DNA from: Alphaproteobacteria bacterium
Lineage (GTDB): Bacteria; Pseudomonadota; Alphaproteobacteria; CAJXXZ01; 1604HC
Length of the DNA: 64,000 nt
Reading direction: 5' to 3'
Assembly (NCBI GenBank): GCA_023898705.1
Contig: CP060235.1
Coordinates: 494,490 to 558,489 of the forward strand
Shown here: one piece after another, positions 43,291 to 52,612 of the stretch
How the letters are laid out: the number at the start of each line of letters is the position of its first letter
Numbering within the stretch: the first letter of the stretch is position 1
The notes under the pieces: model-generated
Database searches by the model: none
The model's input: only the letters and a program-made list of their open reading frames with translations
Told to the model about the DNA's origin: nothing
Made by a program: the position numbers and the translations under genes

Positions 43291-44568
43291 ATGATTCCTC
43301 GTTCTGTAAATAAAGTAGTAAAAGACCCAAAACATTTTGTTTCGGTACACGAAGCTTTTGAATATTGTAAAGTTCTTTATGAAAAACAGATAGCGCTGTT
43401 AGAAGATGCAGTTAGACAAGGTAAGAGTCTAGTAGTATTTTATCCATATATTGCTATTGAAGTCGTGGATCAAGGCGCTACATCATACTATGGAAACACC
43501 ATAACAAAACCAGATTTATTAAAAGCCATCTATTTGACGCAAATATCAAAAATATTATCCAATAGTAGTGGAGTGAAAATTTGGGTTGGAGAATCTTTTT
43601 ACCCTATATCTCTAGCTCTGGTTTGTGAAGATCTGATAACAGAAGAAAACATGTGCAATGTCATGCCATGCATCGAAAGAATAAGAACTGGCATGGACAA
43701 AATCGAGAAAGGTACTCACATTAAGCGTATAGGCTTTTTTCACGCTGAGAGGGTAGATTATTGCTTAAACAGGTTGCATCACTATTGCGGAACATCAAAC
43801 AAATACTTTCAAAGTAATGTTATTTTCACAAATTACAAGATGTATATTGACTTTTTTATAGAAGATGGAAAAAAGTTGGTAGATCAAGGTGTTTTTTCCA
43901 GTTTGATAGGTCCTGACATAGAATATTCAAAAGATGTTAATATTCAAAAAAAGCATAATTTACCGCAAATGCCTGCTTATCATTTAGTTAAGCAGAATGG
44001 TAAGGGTATTACGATCATTAATGTGGGTGTTGGGCCTAGCAATTCCAAGACTATTACGGATCACTTGTCTGTGCTGTCATGTGACTCTTGGCTGATGTTG
44101 GGTCACTGTGCAGGTTTGGATCCATTACAACGTTTGGGTGATTATGTATTAGCTCAAAACTACAGCAGATATGATAATGTTCTTGATAAATATATATCAA
44201 ATAAAATACCAATTCCAAGCTGTGCAAGAATAATCAACAGTTTAAAGCTCAATGCAGAAAAAAATAAAGTAAATGGTGAGAAACTGCACACAGGAACTAT
44301 TATTACTACAGCAGATAGAAATTGGGAGCTAGATTGCGATATGGTAGGAGAATTCGTATCTTCTAAGGCTATTGCCATAGATATGGAATCTGCAACTATA
44401 TCAGCAAACGCTTTCAGATTTTCCATACCTTCTGCTAGCTTTTTATGTATATCAGATATGCCTTTACATGGTCTGATTAAATTAAGAGGTATGGCTAAGA
44501 AATTCTACCAAACAAAAGTAAGGCATCACTTTAATATTGGTCTATCAGCTATACAAGATTTATTGTGA
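43291..44568 (+). CDS. amn: AMP nucleosidase
   Basis: AMP nucleosidase splits AMP into adenine and ribose 5-phosphate. The N-terminal part (HFVSVHEAFEYCKVLYEKQIALLED...YPYIAIEV) and the nucleoside-phosphorylase-like C-terminal domain (ITIINVGVGPSNSKTITDHLSVL, WLMLGHCAGLDPLQRLGDYVLA, AIDMESATISANAFRF, CISDMPLHG) match the Amn family. At 425 aa it is shorter than E. coli Amn (484). The gene that follows starts inside its stop codon and encodes a pentose-phosphate epimerase, which could use the ribose 5-phosphate released. TATTAT at 43278-43283 lies seven bases before the ATG. Confidence 0.92.
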   Translation: MIPRSVNKVVKDPKHFVSVHEAFEYCKVLYEKQIALLEDAVRQGKSLVVFYPYIAIEVVDQGATSYYGNTITKPDLLKAIYLTQISKILSNSSGVKIWVGESFYPISLALVCEDLITEENMCNVMPCIERIRTGMDKIEKGTHIKRIGFFHAERVDYCLNRLHHYCGTSNKYFQSNVIFTNYKMYIDFFIEDGKKLVDQGVFSSLIGPDIEYSKDVNIQKKHNLPQMPAYHLVKQNGKGITIINVGVGPSNSKTITDHLSVLSCDSWLMLGHCAGLDPLQRLGDYVLAQNYSRYDNVLDKYISNKIPIPSCARIINSLKLNAEKNKVNGEKLHTGTIITTADRNWELDCDMVGEFVSSKAIAIDMESATISANAFRFSIPSASFLCISDMPLHGLIKLRGMAKKFYQTKVRHHFNIGLSAIQDLL

Positions 44569-45197
44569 CAAATCGAAAAATTGACTTATATCCATCTGTT
44601 TTTAGTTTTCAGAGCCTTGATTTAGGATCTGAAATAAAAAAGTTTGATTTTTTAACCTCTGCTTTGCATTTAGACATGATTGATGGAATATACATAAAAA
44701 ATTTTGGCTTACCATTTTATATAATTAGAATGATAAAAATGCATACGAACAAACCCATACATATTCATACAATGATGTTTTTAGACAATTTTATAGATGA
44801 AATTATAGCTTTATCACCAACGATAGTTTTTTTTCATTTTGATTCCATAATAAATCTTGATCGTATGAATGATAAGTGTAATAAATGTGGCATTACTATG
44901 TGCCCTGTTGTTTCTGATTATGAAGAAACTAAGATTGCGAAAACAAGATTTCAGTTTGATACAGTGTTATTTATGACTGTAAAACCAGGATTACCCAGAC
45001 AAAAATTTATCAAATCCAAAATTTTAGAATTACAAAAAATACATTCACATTTTCCAGAATTAAATATAATAGTAGACGGAGGGATTAATGCAAGCAATTT
45101 ACAGATAATTATGGAATATATTGGAGGAGCTGTTGTAGGATCATGTTTATATAAGGATGATTTAAGTTTTTTGAGAGGCATATCTAAACCTTTTTAA
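44565..45197 (+). CDS. rpe: ribulose-phosphate 3-epimerase (divergent)
   Basis: This enzyme interconverts ribulose 5-phosphate and xylulose 5-phosphate. A TIM-barrel layout with family motifs is visible: YPSVFSFQ near the start, LHLDMIDGIYIKNFG matching 'ihvDvMDG.FvpN', IHIHTMMF matching 'DvHLMv', VKPGLPRQKF matching 'v.PGfgGQ.F', and the phosphate-binding IIVDGGINASN. At 210 aa it is slightly short. The GTG start overlaps the amn stop (GTGA), so the two are coupled. Confidence 0.8.
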   Translation: MTNRKIDLYPSVFSFQSLDLGSEIKKFDFLTSALHLDMIDGIYIKNFGLPFYIIRMIKMHTNKPIHIHTMMFLDNFIDEIIALSPTIVFFHFDSIINLDRMNDKCNKCGITMCPVVSDYEETKIAKTRFQFDTVLFMTVKPGLPRQKFIKSKILELQKIHSHFPELNIIVDGGINASNLQIIMEYIGGAVVGSCLYKDDLSFLRGISKPF

Positions 45198-45270
45198 CGA
45201 AAAATTATTTTTTAATTTATTAAATTTTAACAAAAGATTGTTATATATTGTTATTACTTTATATATCTTG

Positions 45271-45299
45271 TTGTTTTTAATTCAGATATTGTGTACAAT
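45271..45299 (+). promoter_or_regulatory. promoter of secreted-protein gene at 45305
   Basis: TTGTTT (45271-45276) and TACAAT (45294-45299) are spaced by 17 bases. The -10 ends only five bases before the ATG, so transcription would begin at or next to the start codon. Confidence 0.6.
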
Positions 45300-45304
45300 T
45301 CTGT

Positions 45305-46120
45305 ATGAAAAATTTAGCTGTATTGGTTAGCCTGTTCCTCTGTGTTAACATTTCTGGTACCGAATCTGGCCCTGATCTTGTGCACGAGTTGCTTCTAGAC
45401 ATCTATATGCGTGAGTGTGAAGAATTGATAAATGGCAGGGAGGAACACATAAAAACTCTCAACGGTCATGCGAGATTCCATGCATATAGTAAGATACTTG
45501 GCCAACATGCAGTCTTGGTTAGTGGTGATGGAGCGGCGCTTTTGGACATCCGAAAATCTGGTGGATCTGTGGCAGGTCGTGCTTTAAATTTCCCTCCTTC
45601 TATTAGTGTACCAAATCTTATAAGAAATAATAACTTATTAAAGGATGGTAAGGTAGATATGTCTATTATTAGAAACACATTATCAAATAGATTCAAGACT
45701 TCTTTTTGTTGGGAAAAATTTTTAAGTCCGACTAACAACAACAGGAGGAAAAATAATCAAGAGAAATTTCATATTGCATTCAAAGAAGTGTTTCAGGATC
45801 TGTACTCTCATGATAGCGTATTCAGTTTGTCAACTAAATTAAATGAAAAAATAGATAGTAGCTTAATTGATTCGAAAATATTTGAAATATTAGTGGAGTT
45901 CTGCAGTAGCAAGAATGTGGGCGAACTTTATAATTGGGGCTTTATCTATTTTCGTCATTGTGAATCTGTGGCTGATCTTAATGCATCTATTCAAAAGAAG
46001 TTGGAAAGAAAGAGAGAAGAAGAAAAAAAAGAACTAGTAGAAGCAAGAAAAGAGCTTGAAGAAGCGAGAAAATACCTGGAAGAATTGAGCATACCAATCG
46101 AAATTGAAGTCTCTACGTAA
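45305..46120 (+). CDS. secreted protein of a local paralogous family
   Basis: This 271-aa protein has a signal sequence (MKNLAVLVSLFLCVNISGTES). Residues ~57-81 (ARFHAYSKILGQHAVLVSGDGAALLD) align with the protein at 39492. Residues ~121-163 (IIRNTLSNRF..SFCWEKFLS...QEKFHIAFKEV, with W136) align with the minus-strand protein at 48897. The C-terminus is a charged helix (LERKREEEKKELVEARKELEEARKYLEEL). No known domain is recognised. A secreted, host-directed role is an inference from the signal peptide, family expansion and intracellular lifestyle. No Shine-Dalgarno is seen. Confidence 0.65.
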   Translation: MKNLAVLVSLFLCVNISGTESGPDLVHELLLDIYMRECEELINGREEHIKTLNGHARFHAYSKILGQHAVLVSGDGAALLDIRKSGGSVAGRALNFPPSISVPNLIRNNNLLKDGKVDMSIIRNTLSNRFKTSFCWEKFLSPTNNNRRKNNQEKFHIAFKEVFQDLYSHDSVFSLSTKLNEKIDSSLIDSKIFEILVEFCSSKNVGELYNWGFIYFRHCESVADLNASIQKKLERKREEEKKELVEARKELEEARKYLEELSIPIEIEVST

Positions 46121-46224
46121 AAATTGATGTATTGGATGTGCCCGGATCGAGTTGCGAGATGAAGTGTCATCCTGAAGACTTGGTATGTATGGATTGTTCA
46201 AAATAATTTCGTTATAATCATTTC

Positions 46225-47754
46225 ATGTTATGTAGTACATGGACGATGAAAAATGCTAAAAAAGTTATAGAAAAAAACACCTCTGGGCTTATAACTTTAA
46301 AGACTGGATATGGTCCATCAGGATTGCCACATCTAGGGACTATAGCAGAAGTCATCAGAACACGAATGTTGCAACAAGCAATAGAACTTCAGGGTAGGAA
46401 GTCCAAAATTGTTACATTTATAGATAATATGGATGGTTTCCGAAAAGTCCCAACTAATTTACCAAATCAAGATTATTTAAAGCAATTTTTGGGTATGCCG
46501 CTATTTAAAGTTCCAGATGTTTTTGGATGTTGCGATAGTTTTGCAGACCATAATATCAATGAGTTAAATAAATTGATCAATAAGTTTGGATTAACTGAAT
46601 ACGTAGAAGTCGTAAAATCAAGTGATATGTATATTTCTGGAAAGTTTAATGATGCAATATTATTGGTTTTGCAAAATTATAAAAAAATTTTGGAAGTTAT
46701 GTTGCCTACATTAGGATCCGAAAGACAGCAAACATATAGTCCTTTTTTACCTATTTCTCAGAAAAGTGGAAAAGTCTTAGAAGTAAAAATAGAAGAATAT
46801 AAAGTGGGCGAGGGCAAGATTGTCTTTTATGATGAAGGAGAACTAGTAGAGCAAGCAGTTACAAATGGCAAATGCAAATTGCAATGGAAAGTGGATTGGG
46901 CTATGCAGTGGCATGCACTCAAGATTGATTATGAAATGTACGGAAAAGACCTAATTGATTCTTTTGCTGTCGCTAAACCAATTTGTAGAATTCTAGGTTC
47001 TCAAGAACCAGTTAATATGGTGTATGAATTGTTTTTAGCTTCTGATAATAAGAAAATTTCCAAATCGAAAGGAAATGGAGTTAGCTTATCAGATTGGATG
47101 CAATTTGCACCTATAGCAAGTATGAAGCATTTTCTATTTTTAAATCCTGAAAGAGCGAAAAAATTAGATATAAAAGATTTGCCTAGGTACGTTGATGCCT
47201 ACCTACATGATCTGAAAAGATATCACATTCAATTAAATGAAAAAGATGAATTAATTCATAATAATCCTATTTTCTATGTGCATGGTACCCAAGATATCCC
47301 TGAGGCAACTGATTTATCTTATTCTCTTTTGCTTAATATACAAAGTGGATTAAGATCTCCTGACTATGAGACATTTATTTCATTTTTGCAAAAACAGAAA
47401 AGTAATTTAAATGATACAGAGTTAAAACTAGCTAGAGCTGTTTATAATTATAGTATTTATCATAGTAATAATGAAACTGTACCACCACCTAAATGGATAA
47501 AAAAATATTTGCATATTTTTATTGAGGAGATAAAAGAATTAGAAACTGGGTTGGATATGCAAACAAAGTTATATGATTTAGGAAATCAAGCTGTTGCAAA
47601 TGGAGACATAGAAAATCTGAAACTATGGTTTGAGAACATATACTTAGTCTTATTTAATGAAAAATCTGGTCCTAGGCTTGGTCCGTTTTTCGAATTATAT
47701 GGAAAAGAGAGAAGCGTCGAGTTGATAAAAAGCAAACTCAATGAAGATCGATAG
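46225..47754 (+). CDS. lysS: lysyl-tRNA synthetase, class I
   Basis: This enzyme charges tRNA-Lys. It has the class I Rossmann signatures HLGT (SGLPHLGTIAEVIRTRML) and KISKSKGNG, with IVTFIDNMDGFRKVP between them and a helical anticodon-binding end, so it is the archaeal-type class I LysRS found in many alphaproteobacteria, not the class II form. Length 509 aa is normal. The ATG at 46225 has TATAAT at 46213-46218 six bases upstream. A second ATG seven codons in (MKNAKKV) would be an alternative start. Confidence 0.95.
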   Translation: MLCSTWTMKNAKKVIEKNTSGLITLKTGYGPSGLPHLGTIAEVIRTRMLQQAIELQGRKSKIVTFIDNMDGFRKVPTNLPNQDYLKQFLGMPLFKVPDVFGCCDSFADHNINELNKLINKFGLTEYVEVVKSSDMYISGKFNDAILLVLQNYKKILEVMLPTLGSERQQTYSPFLPISQKSGKVLEVKIEEYKVGEGKIVFYDEGELVEQAVTNGKCKLQWKVDWAMQWHALKIDYEMYGKDLIDSFAVAKPICRILGSQEPVNMVYELFLASDNKKISKSKGNGVSLSDWMQFAPIASMKHFLFLNPERAKKLDIKDLPRYVDAYLHDLKRYHIQLNEKDELIHNNPIFYVHGTQDIPEATDLSYSLLLNIQSGLRSPDYETFISFLQKQKSNLNDTELKLARAVYNYSIYHSNNETVPPPKWIKKYLHIFIEEIKELETGLDMQTKLYDLGNQAVANGDIENLKLWFENIYLVLFNEKSGPRLGPFFELYGKERSVELIKSKLNEDR

Positions 47755-47973
47755 CTTCTTATTAGCAACTCATACTTTTATTCGCCATGCGGCAAGTGCA
47801 TAAAAATACCAAGTTCAAATAAAAACAGGAGTAAGGACGAAGCGTTCAAAAATTAGAGCAATCTTAAAGCAATCAGGAAAGAGAATCTTCATTTCAACCC
47901 TTTGAACAAAACAACAAAGATAACAAGGATAAGAGGGACAGCCACACACTATAAAAGATACACAGCTAAATCA

Positions 47974-47995
47974 CTCTGAGATTTCTCACTCAGAG
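47974..47995 (-). other. hairpin at the end of the secreted-protein gene
   Basis: A perfect seven-base stem (CTCTGAG/CTCAGAG) with an eight-base loop spans the stop codon of the gene at 47986. It could slow or end transcription, but no T run follows on the minus strand. Confidence 0.3.
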
Positions 47996-48897
47996 GATGA
48001 AGAAGAAACTTCATCTAACACTTTCATAGCTTCCTCAAACTCATTTTTTGCGACCTCCAGATCATCGCGAGCTTTCTGCCTTCTTTTTTCTAAGCACTCC
48101 TCAATAAAAGTATGCAACCTATCTTTATTCCCGTAAACGTGTCGCGACTGGCTCTCAAGAATACTTTTCTCGTCTGGCAACCATCTATTAACAACGATTC
48201 GCCACTCAACCAATTTTTCCATAAAAACCTTATTTTTGAATAACTCGGCTAGAACAGCAAGCATAGTATGATCAACACTCTCGTCACGAGCACTATCTAA
48301 CAAATTTCTTAACAATTCCAATCCATCCAAATCACGATAAAACAGCTTCTCAACACTTCTCATAAGTTCAAAGGATTTACAAATTGAACCATCATCCATT
48401 CCGACCCTAAGATTATTTTCTAACTCACGAGCCAACTCCCCAAACCTAAACTTTTTTTGTTCAACACGGACAATTAGCTTAAATGCAGAATAAAACCCAT
48501 CCTGATCCCCAGCGATTTTTTCATTTGCATCCTTACCCAAAAAATTCTTCCATACAAACACATCTGCAAATCTGCGTGCAAGCGTCAATCTAATTAAATC
48601 AAAACTACCAAGATCAGGCCTAGCCTCAACAATAAGTTCGCTGTTACCTACTAGCACCTTGGATATAATATAAGCCACTTTATCTTGATTAAAATCATAC
48701 TCGTAAGCGCCATCTTTAAGACAATTAGCCTTCAGACAAACTGCCCCCACATCACGACCAGCAACACCGATACGCTTGTTTACAAAACAAGAAAAAGCAT
48801 CTGTCACTCTCTGGGCAAAGAACTTATGGACCTGATCAGGTTCAGATTTAATACATTGCAGAGCGAAACAACACAGCACCATTCCAAGCATTTTCAT
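47986..48897 (-). CDS. secreted protein of a local paralogous family
   Basis: This 303-aa protein has a signal sequence (MKMLGMVLCCFALQCIKS) like its relatives. The central part (FDLIRLTLARRF..VFVWKNFLG...GFYSAFKLIV, with W116) lines up with the protein at 45305. It ends in a charged helix (KARDDLEVAKNEFEEAMKVLDEV) and a serine-rich tail (SSSSSE). Its base composition looks richer in G and C than its neighbours. Minus-strand TAGTAT (48904-48909) lies six bases before the ATG. No domain is recognised; an exported host-interaction protein is the favoured inference. Confidence 0.65.
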   Translation of the reverse strand: MKMLGMVLCCFALQCIKSEPDQVHKFFAQRVTDAFSCFVNKRIGVAGRDVGAVCLKANCLKDGAYEYDFNQDKVAYIISKVLVGNSELIVEARPDLGSFDLIRLTLARRFADVFVWKNFLGKDANEKIAGDQDGFYSAFKLIVRVEQKKFRFGELARELENNLRVGMDDGSICKSFELMRSVEKLFYRDLDGLELLRNLLDSARDESVDHTMLAVLAELFKNKVFMEKLVEWRIVVNRWLPDEKSILESQSRHVYGNKDRLHTFIEECLEKRRQKARDDLEVAKNEFEEAMKVLDEVSSSSSE

Positions 48898-49030
48898 ACA
48901 TACATACTACAAAATACATTAATTAAAATCAACATCAATAGTTCAATATCATTAAAAATTAACAATTTTTATATTATTTTAGTAAAATTTAAGTATAAGT
49001 AGTTAAATTTACAAGATACCTTTAACTTGG

Positions 49031-50758
49031 CTAACTTTGCAATTGTATTTTGTATAATTCTTTGTATATTCCATCCTGCTTTATTAATTCATCATGAGTT
49101 CCTTGTTGAATTATTTGACCTTGATTAAATACTAATATTAAGTCAGCATTCTTAATAGTATAAAGACGATGGGCTATTATAAATTTAGTCTTATTATGAT
49201 CCAGAGACTCTATCGCATTAAGTATGTCTTTTTCAGTAATAGTATCTAATGCTGAAGTGGACTCATCAAAAATAAATATTTTCGCATTCCTAAGCATTCC
49301 ACGTGCTATCATCAATCTCTGTCTTTGCCCTCCAGACATTACGCTATCATTAATAACAGTTGAATATTGGTCCTGGAGAGACATAATAAAATCATGAATC
49401 TGTGCCTTTTTAGCCGCTTGTATAACTTCCTCTTTAGTTGCATCAAACGATCCATACTTAATATTATTGAAAATAGTATCGTGAAACACTTTTGGATCTT
49501 GAGGGATAAGTGCAAACTTTTCTCTTAGTTCATTTTTATTCATGTAAGCAATATTATTTTGACCTATCAGTATTTCCCCCTTCACATTCTCAATTAAACC
49601 CAAAAGCATTTTGATAAATGTGGTTTTACCACTTCCCGATGCTCCCACCAAAGCAACCTTAGTACCTTGAGTAATTTTCAACTTCCCAACATGAGAAAAT
49701 ACAGATTTATCTCCATAAAAACAAGTAACATCTTTCAAAGATATATCAAAATTATTGAAGTTAATTTCTTGTATAGGAGAGACAGTTTGAGACACGCTAC
49801 TTTGACTCATATCCAGACCTTGTCTTATTCTACCAATATCAGATATCAACCATGCTAAATCTTGAGCAAAATCCCATAAGACGTGAATTACTGTATGGAT
49901 GGTCTCAGCCACCAAAAAGAAATCACCTGTGGTTACACTTCCTGTCTTGAACAAGGAGATCATATATATAAATGAACTAATTACAACAATACATGCTGCA
50001 ATTCCTTGTACAACATTAATTTTCCAAATAAAAAAAGCAACTTTTGTATCCTGTTGCATTACTTCATTTGAATGCAAATAATTCTTATTCAGTTCAAACT
50101 GGCTTCCATTATATACAAACACTGAATCTATATTTTTAAAAGTATCTGTCCATTTAGCAGACAGTGAACTTCTCAAATCTGAAAGCTTATAAGACATCTC
50201 ATAAGTTCTTTTAGCCAATAAGATTCCGCCAACAATCCATAAAGCAATCCAACAAATTCCTATATATCCCAATATGTAGTTAACTTGAAATAAAGTTATA
50301 CATACCAAAGATAATGCAAATATAGTTTTTAAAAAATCTAGCGCATAGTCTATAAATATATCTGCTGTCGACTCAGCGACCTGAAACACGGAAAAGACAA
50401 ATTTAGTTGGAACAAAGTAACTAAAGAATTCATACGTATAGGATAATGTTTTTCCACATAAATTATTAACTATATTCATTTTTAACTTAGGCAACATCTT
50501 AACTTGTAAATAATCTCTTGTTTTTGAAGTTAATTCATAGAATGCAAAAACTATAGATAAAACGACTAAATACTTATAAGTTAATCCAATTTTAGACATA
50601 TCATGAACTGCCTCAGAAAGTGCATCGGTTAGATACTTTATGGTCCATTGCCAAGAATAAACAACCAATGTATTAGCTATTACACAGAATATAATCAGAG
50701 TAAAAATTAACCTAAACGGCCTTATTACTTGAATAAAAAAAGGTAACAATCTCCTCAT
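49031..50758 (-). CDS. ABC exporter, fused membrane and ATPase domains
   Basis: This 575-aa protein has an N-terminal half with about six membrane helices (FRLIFTLIIFCVIANTLVVYS onward) and a C-terminal ATPase: Walker A GASGSGKTTFIKMLLG, signature MSGGQRQRLMIARGML, Walker B IFIFDESTSALD, and H-loop FIIAHRLYTI. This is the exporter type that includes MsbA-like lipid flippases and drug or peptide exporters; the substrate cannot be told. The start overlaps the stop of the methyltransferase gene upstream by four bases. Confidence 0.88.
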   Translation of the reverse strand: MRRLLPFFIQVIRPFRLIFTLIIFCVIANTLVVYSWQWTIKYLTDALSEAVHDMSKIGLTYKYLVVLSIVFAFYELTSKTRDYLQVKMLPKLKMNIVNNLCGKTLSYTYEFFSYFVPTKFVFSVFQVAESTADIFIDYALDFLKTIFALSLVCITLFQVNYILGYIGICWIALWIVGGILLAKRTYEMSYKLSDLRSSLSAKWTDTFKNIDSVFVYNGSQFELNKNYLHSNEVMQQDTKVAFFIWKINVVQGIAACIVVISSFIYMISLFKTGSVTTGDFFLVAETIHTVIHVLWDFAQDLAWLISDIGRIRQGLDMSQSSVSQTVSPIQEINFNNFDISLKDVTCFYGDKSVFSHVGKLKITQGTKVALVGASGSGKTTFIKMLLGLIENVKGEILIGQNNIAYMNKNELREKFALIPQDPKVFHDTIFNNIKYGSFDATKEEVIQAAKKAQIHDFIMSLQDQYSTVINDSVMSGGQRQRLMIARGMLRNAKIFIFDESTSALDTITEKDILNAIESLDHNKTKFIIAHRLYTIKNADLILVFNQGQIIQQGTHDELIKQDGIYKELYKIQLQS

Positions 50759-51465
50759 AAACTACTTCTCCCATTAAACATAAACATACCTATAGCAGCT
50801 GAAACAGATGCATTCAAAACAGGAAAATTTACATTCGTATCTAAATTTAATAAGAAATCACATTCATTTTTAACTCTATGTCTCATACCACTACCTTCAT
50901 TTCCAACCACGAGTACACAATTATCATTAACCATATCCTTTCTGTAATTTTCACCTTGCAAATCAAGTCCAAAACACCAAAATCCCTTTTTTTTCAAAAA
51001 AATTAAACCATCAGCTAAATTTGTCACTTTTAGAACATGAATGTATTCTAATGCTCCACAAGCATTTTTAGCTACTGTTCCATCTAGACTCGGTGCCCGA
51101 TCTTTAGTAATCAATAAATGCTTAAAATTAAATGCAGCCATAGATCTTATAATTGCTCCTACATTCTGAGGATCTTGAACATGATCCAAAGCCAAAATTT
51201 TATCGCCATGGTTTAAATGTTTACATAAAGATAACTTGCAACATTCGTGTGAAGAACATATTAACAAAACACCTTGGTGCACTTCTTCTGGCAATTTTTG
51301 ATTCAAAAAAGCCTTAGTTACGATTTCTATTGGAAAAAAATTCCCAAATTGTTTAATCTCATCCAACAAATTTTCTGTACAATATAGTTTATTAATTTTT
51401 CGAGTCCTATTTTTTAATACAGAAAAAACAGCATGTTTGCCCCATAAACTAACATATCCAGACAT
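50755..51465 (-). CDS. rlmB: SpoU-family RNA 2'-O-methyltransferase (RlmB-like)
   Basis: This enzyme probably methylates a 23S rRNA ribose. The family start LWGKHAVFSVLKN, the SPOUT knot motifs ILALDHVQDPQNVGAIIRSMAAF, CVLVVGNEGSGMRHRV and the closing FPVLNASVSAAIGMFMF are present. I start at 51465: starts further upstream would add a hydrophobic stretch unlike this cytosolic family, and minus-strand TATATT (51473-51478) ends seven bases before this ATG. Product 236 aa. RlmB is favoured over TrmH by the GKHAV substrate-binding domain. Confidence 0.85.
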   Translation of the reverse strand: MSGYVSLWGKHAVFSVLKNRTRKINKLYCTENLLDEIKQFGNFFPIEIVTKAFLNQKLPEEVHQGVLLICSSHECCKLSLCKHLNHGDKILALDHVQDPQNVGAIIRSMAAFNFKHLLITKDRAPSLDGTVAKNACGALEYIHVLKVTNLADGLIFLKKKGFWCFGLDLQGENYRKDMVNDNCVLVVGNEGSGMRHRVKNECDFLLNLDTNVNFPVLNASVSAAIGMFMFNGRSSL

Positions 51466-51619
51466 GAAGAATAATATAACATTTATACTCATAATTATAA
51501 AGAACATAGACAGCTAAGCTGATTGTATAGCTGAGCTATTATACAGCAAAAAACGAGCAAAGAACAGAAATTGCACGAAAATTCTATCTTATATTTTTTA
51601 AAATTTGTATACTAATTCA

Positions 51620-52612
51620 ATGGAAAAAATTATTTTGACAGGCGATAGACCTACTGGAAAGTTACATTTAGGACATTTTGCTGGTTCATTACAGAAAAGG
51701 GTAGAACTACAAAATAATTTTGAGCAATACATTATGATAGCTGATTTACAAGCAATAACAGATAATGATGTTGGAGTGGTTAAGAAAAACATATTGGAAT
51801 TGATGAAAGACTATATTTCCGTCGGTTTAGATCCTCATAAGACTACGTTTTTGCTCCAATCTGAAATACCAGAATTAACTGAAATCACTTTTTATTACAT
51901 GAATTTAGTTACTGTGAGTAGACTGGAAAGGAACCCAACTGTAAAAAATGAAATTCAACAAAAAAATTTCGATAATTCAATCCCCGCAGGATTTTTATGT
52001 TATCCCGTAAGCCAAGCTGCTGATATTACCGCTTTCCAAGCTGATTATGTACCTGTAGGCAATGATCAATTGCCATTAATAGAGCAAACAAATGAAATAG
52101 TACGAAAGTTCAATGCAAAATATAATACTCATACCTTAAAAGAAGTTGAACCAATACTTAGTAAAACAGAAAGATTAGTTGGAATAGATGGTAAAGCTAA
52201 AGCTAGCAAATCTTTGGGGAATGCAATCATGCTGTCAGATTCAGAACAAGAAATAAAAGATAAGGTTTTTGCTATGTATACAGACCCAAACCATATACAT
52301 GTCTCTGATCCAGGCAGGGTAGAAGGTAATGTTGTGTTTGAGTATTTATCTGCATTTTACGATAAACACGATCATTTGCAGGAACTAAAAGAAAACTATC
52401 AAAAAGGTGGACTTGGCGATATTTATTTAAAAAAACTGTTAAACCAAGTATTACAAGAGTTGCTGGCACCAATTAGAGAAAGAAGATCAAAATTAGAAAA
52501 CTCGGAAATGTATAGTATTCTCTATGAAGGAACCCAGAAAGCTAGATCAAAAGCACAACAAACCCTTAAACAAATAAAGAAATCTATGGATTTAAATTTC
52601 TTTTCTATATAA
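51620..52612 (+). CDS. trpS: tryptophanyl-tRNA synthetase
   Basis: TrpS charges tRNA-Trp. The class I motifs are TGKLHLGHFAGSL (HIGH) and KASKSLGNAI (KMSKS), with NPTVKNEIQQK and GNDQLPLIEQTNEIVRKFN between them. Length 330 aa from the ATG at 51620. A TTG 15 bases upstream would add five residues, but TATACT at 51608-51613 ends six bases before this ATG, which supports it. Confidence 0.95.
   Translation: MEKIILTGDRPTGKLHLGHFAGSLQKRVELQNNFEQYIMIADLQAITDNDVGVVKKNILELMKDYISVGLDPHKTTFLLQSEIPELTEITFYYMNLVTVSRLERNPTVKNEIQQKNFDNSIPAGFLCYPVSQAADITAFQADYVPVGNDQLPLIEQTNEIVRKFNAKYNTHTLKEVEPILSKTERLVGIDGKAKASKSLGNAIMLSDSEQEIKDKVFAMYTDPNHIHVSDPGRVEGNVVFEYLSAFYDKHDHLQELKENYQKGGLGDIYLKKLLNQVLQELLAPIRERRSKLENSEMYSILYEGTQKARSKAQQTLKQIKKSMDLNFFSI

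Noticed and set aside
47974..47995. Intrinsic terminator at the end of the secreted-protein gene
   Set aside because: The stem is perfect but no T run follows on the minus strand and it covers the stop codon, so I list it only as a hairpin.
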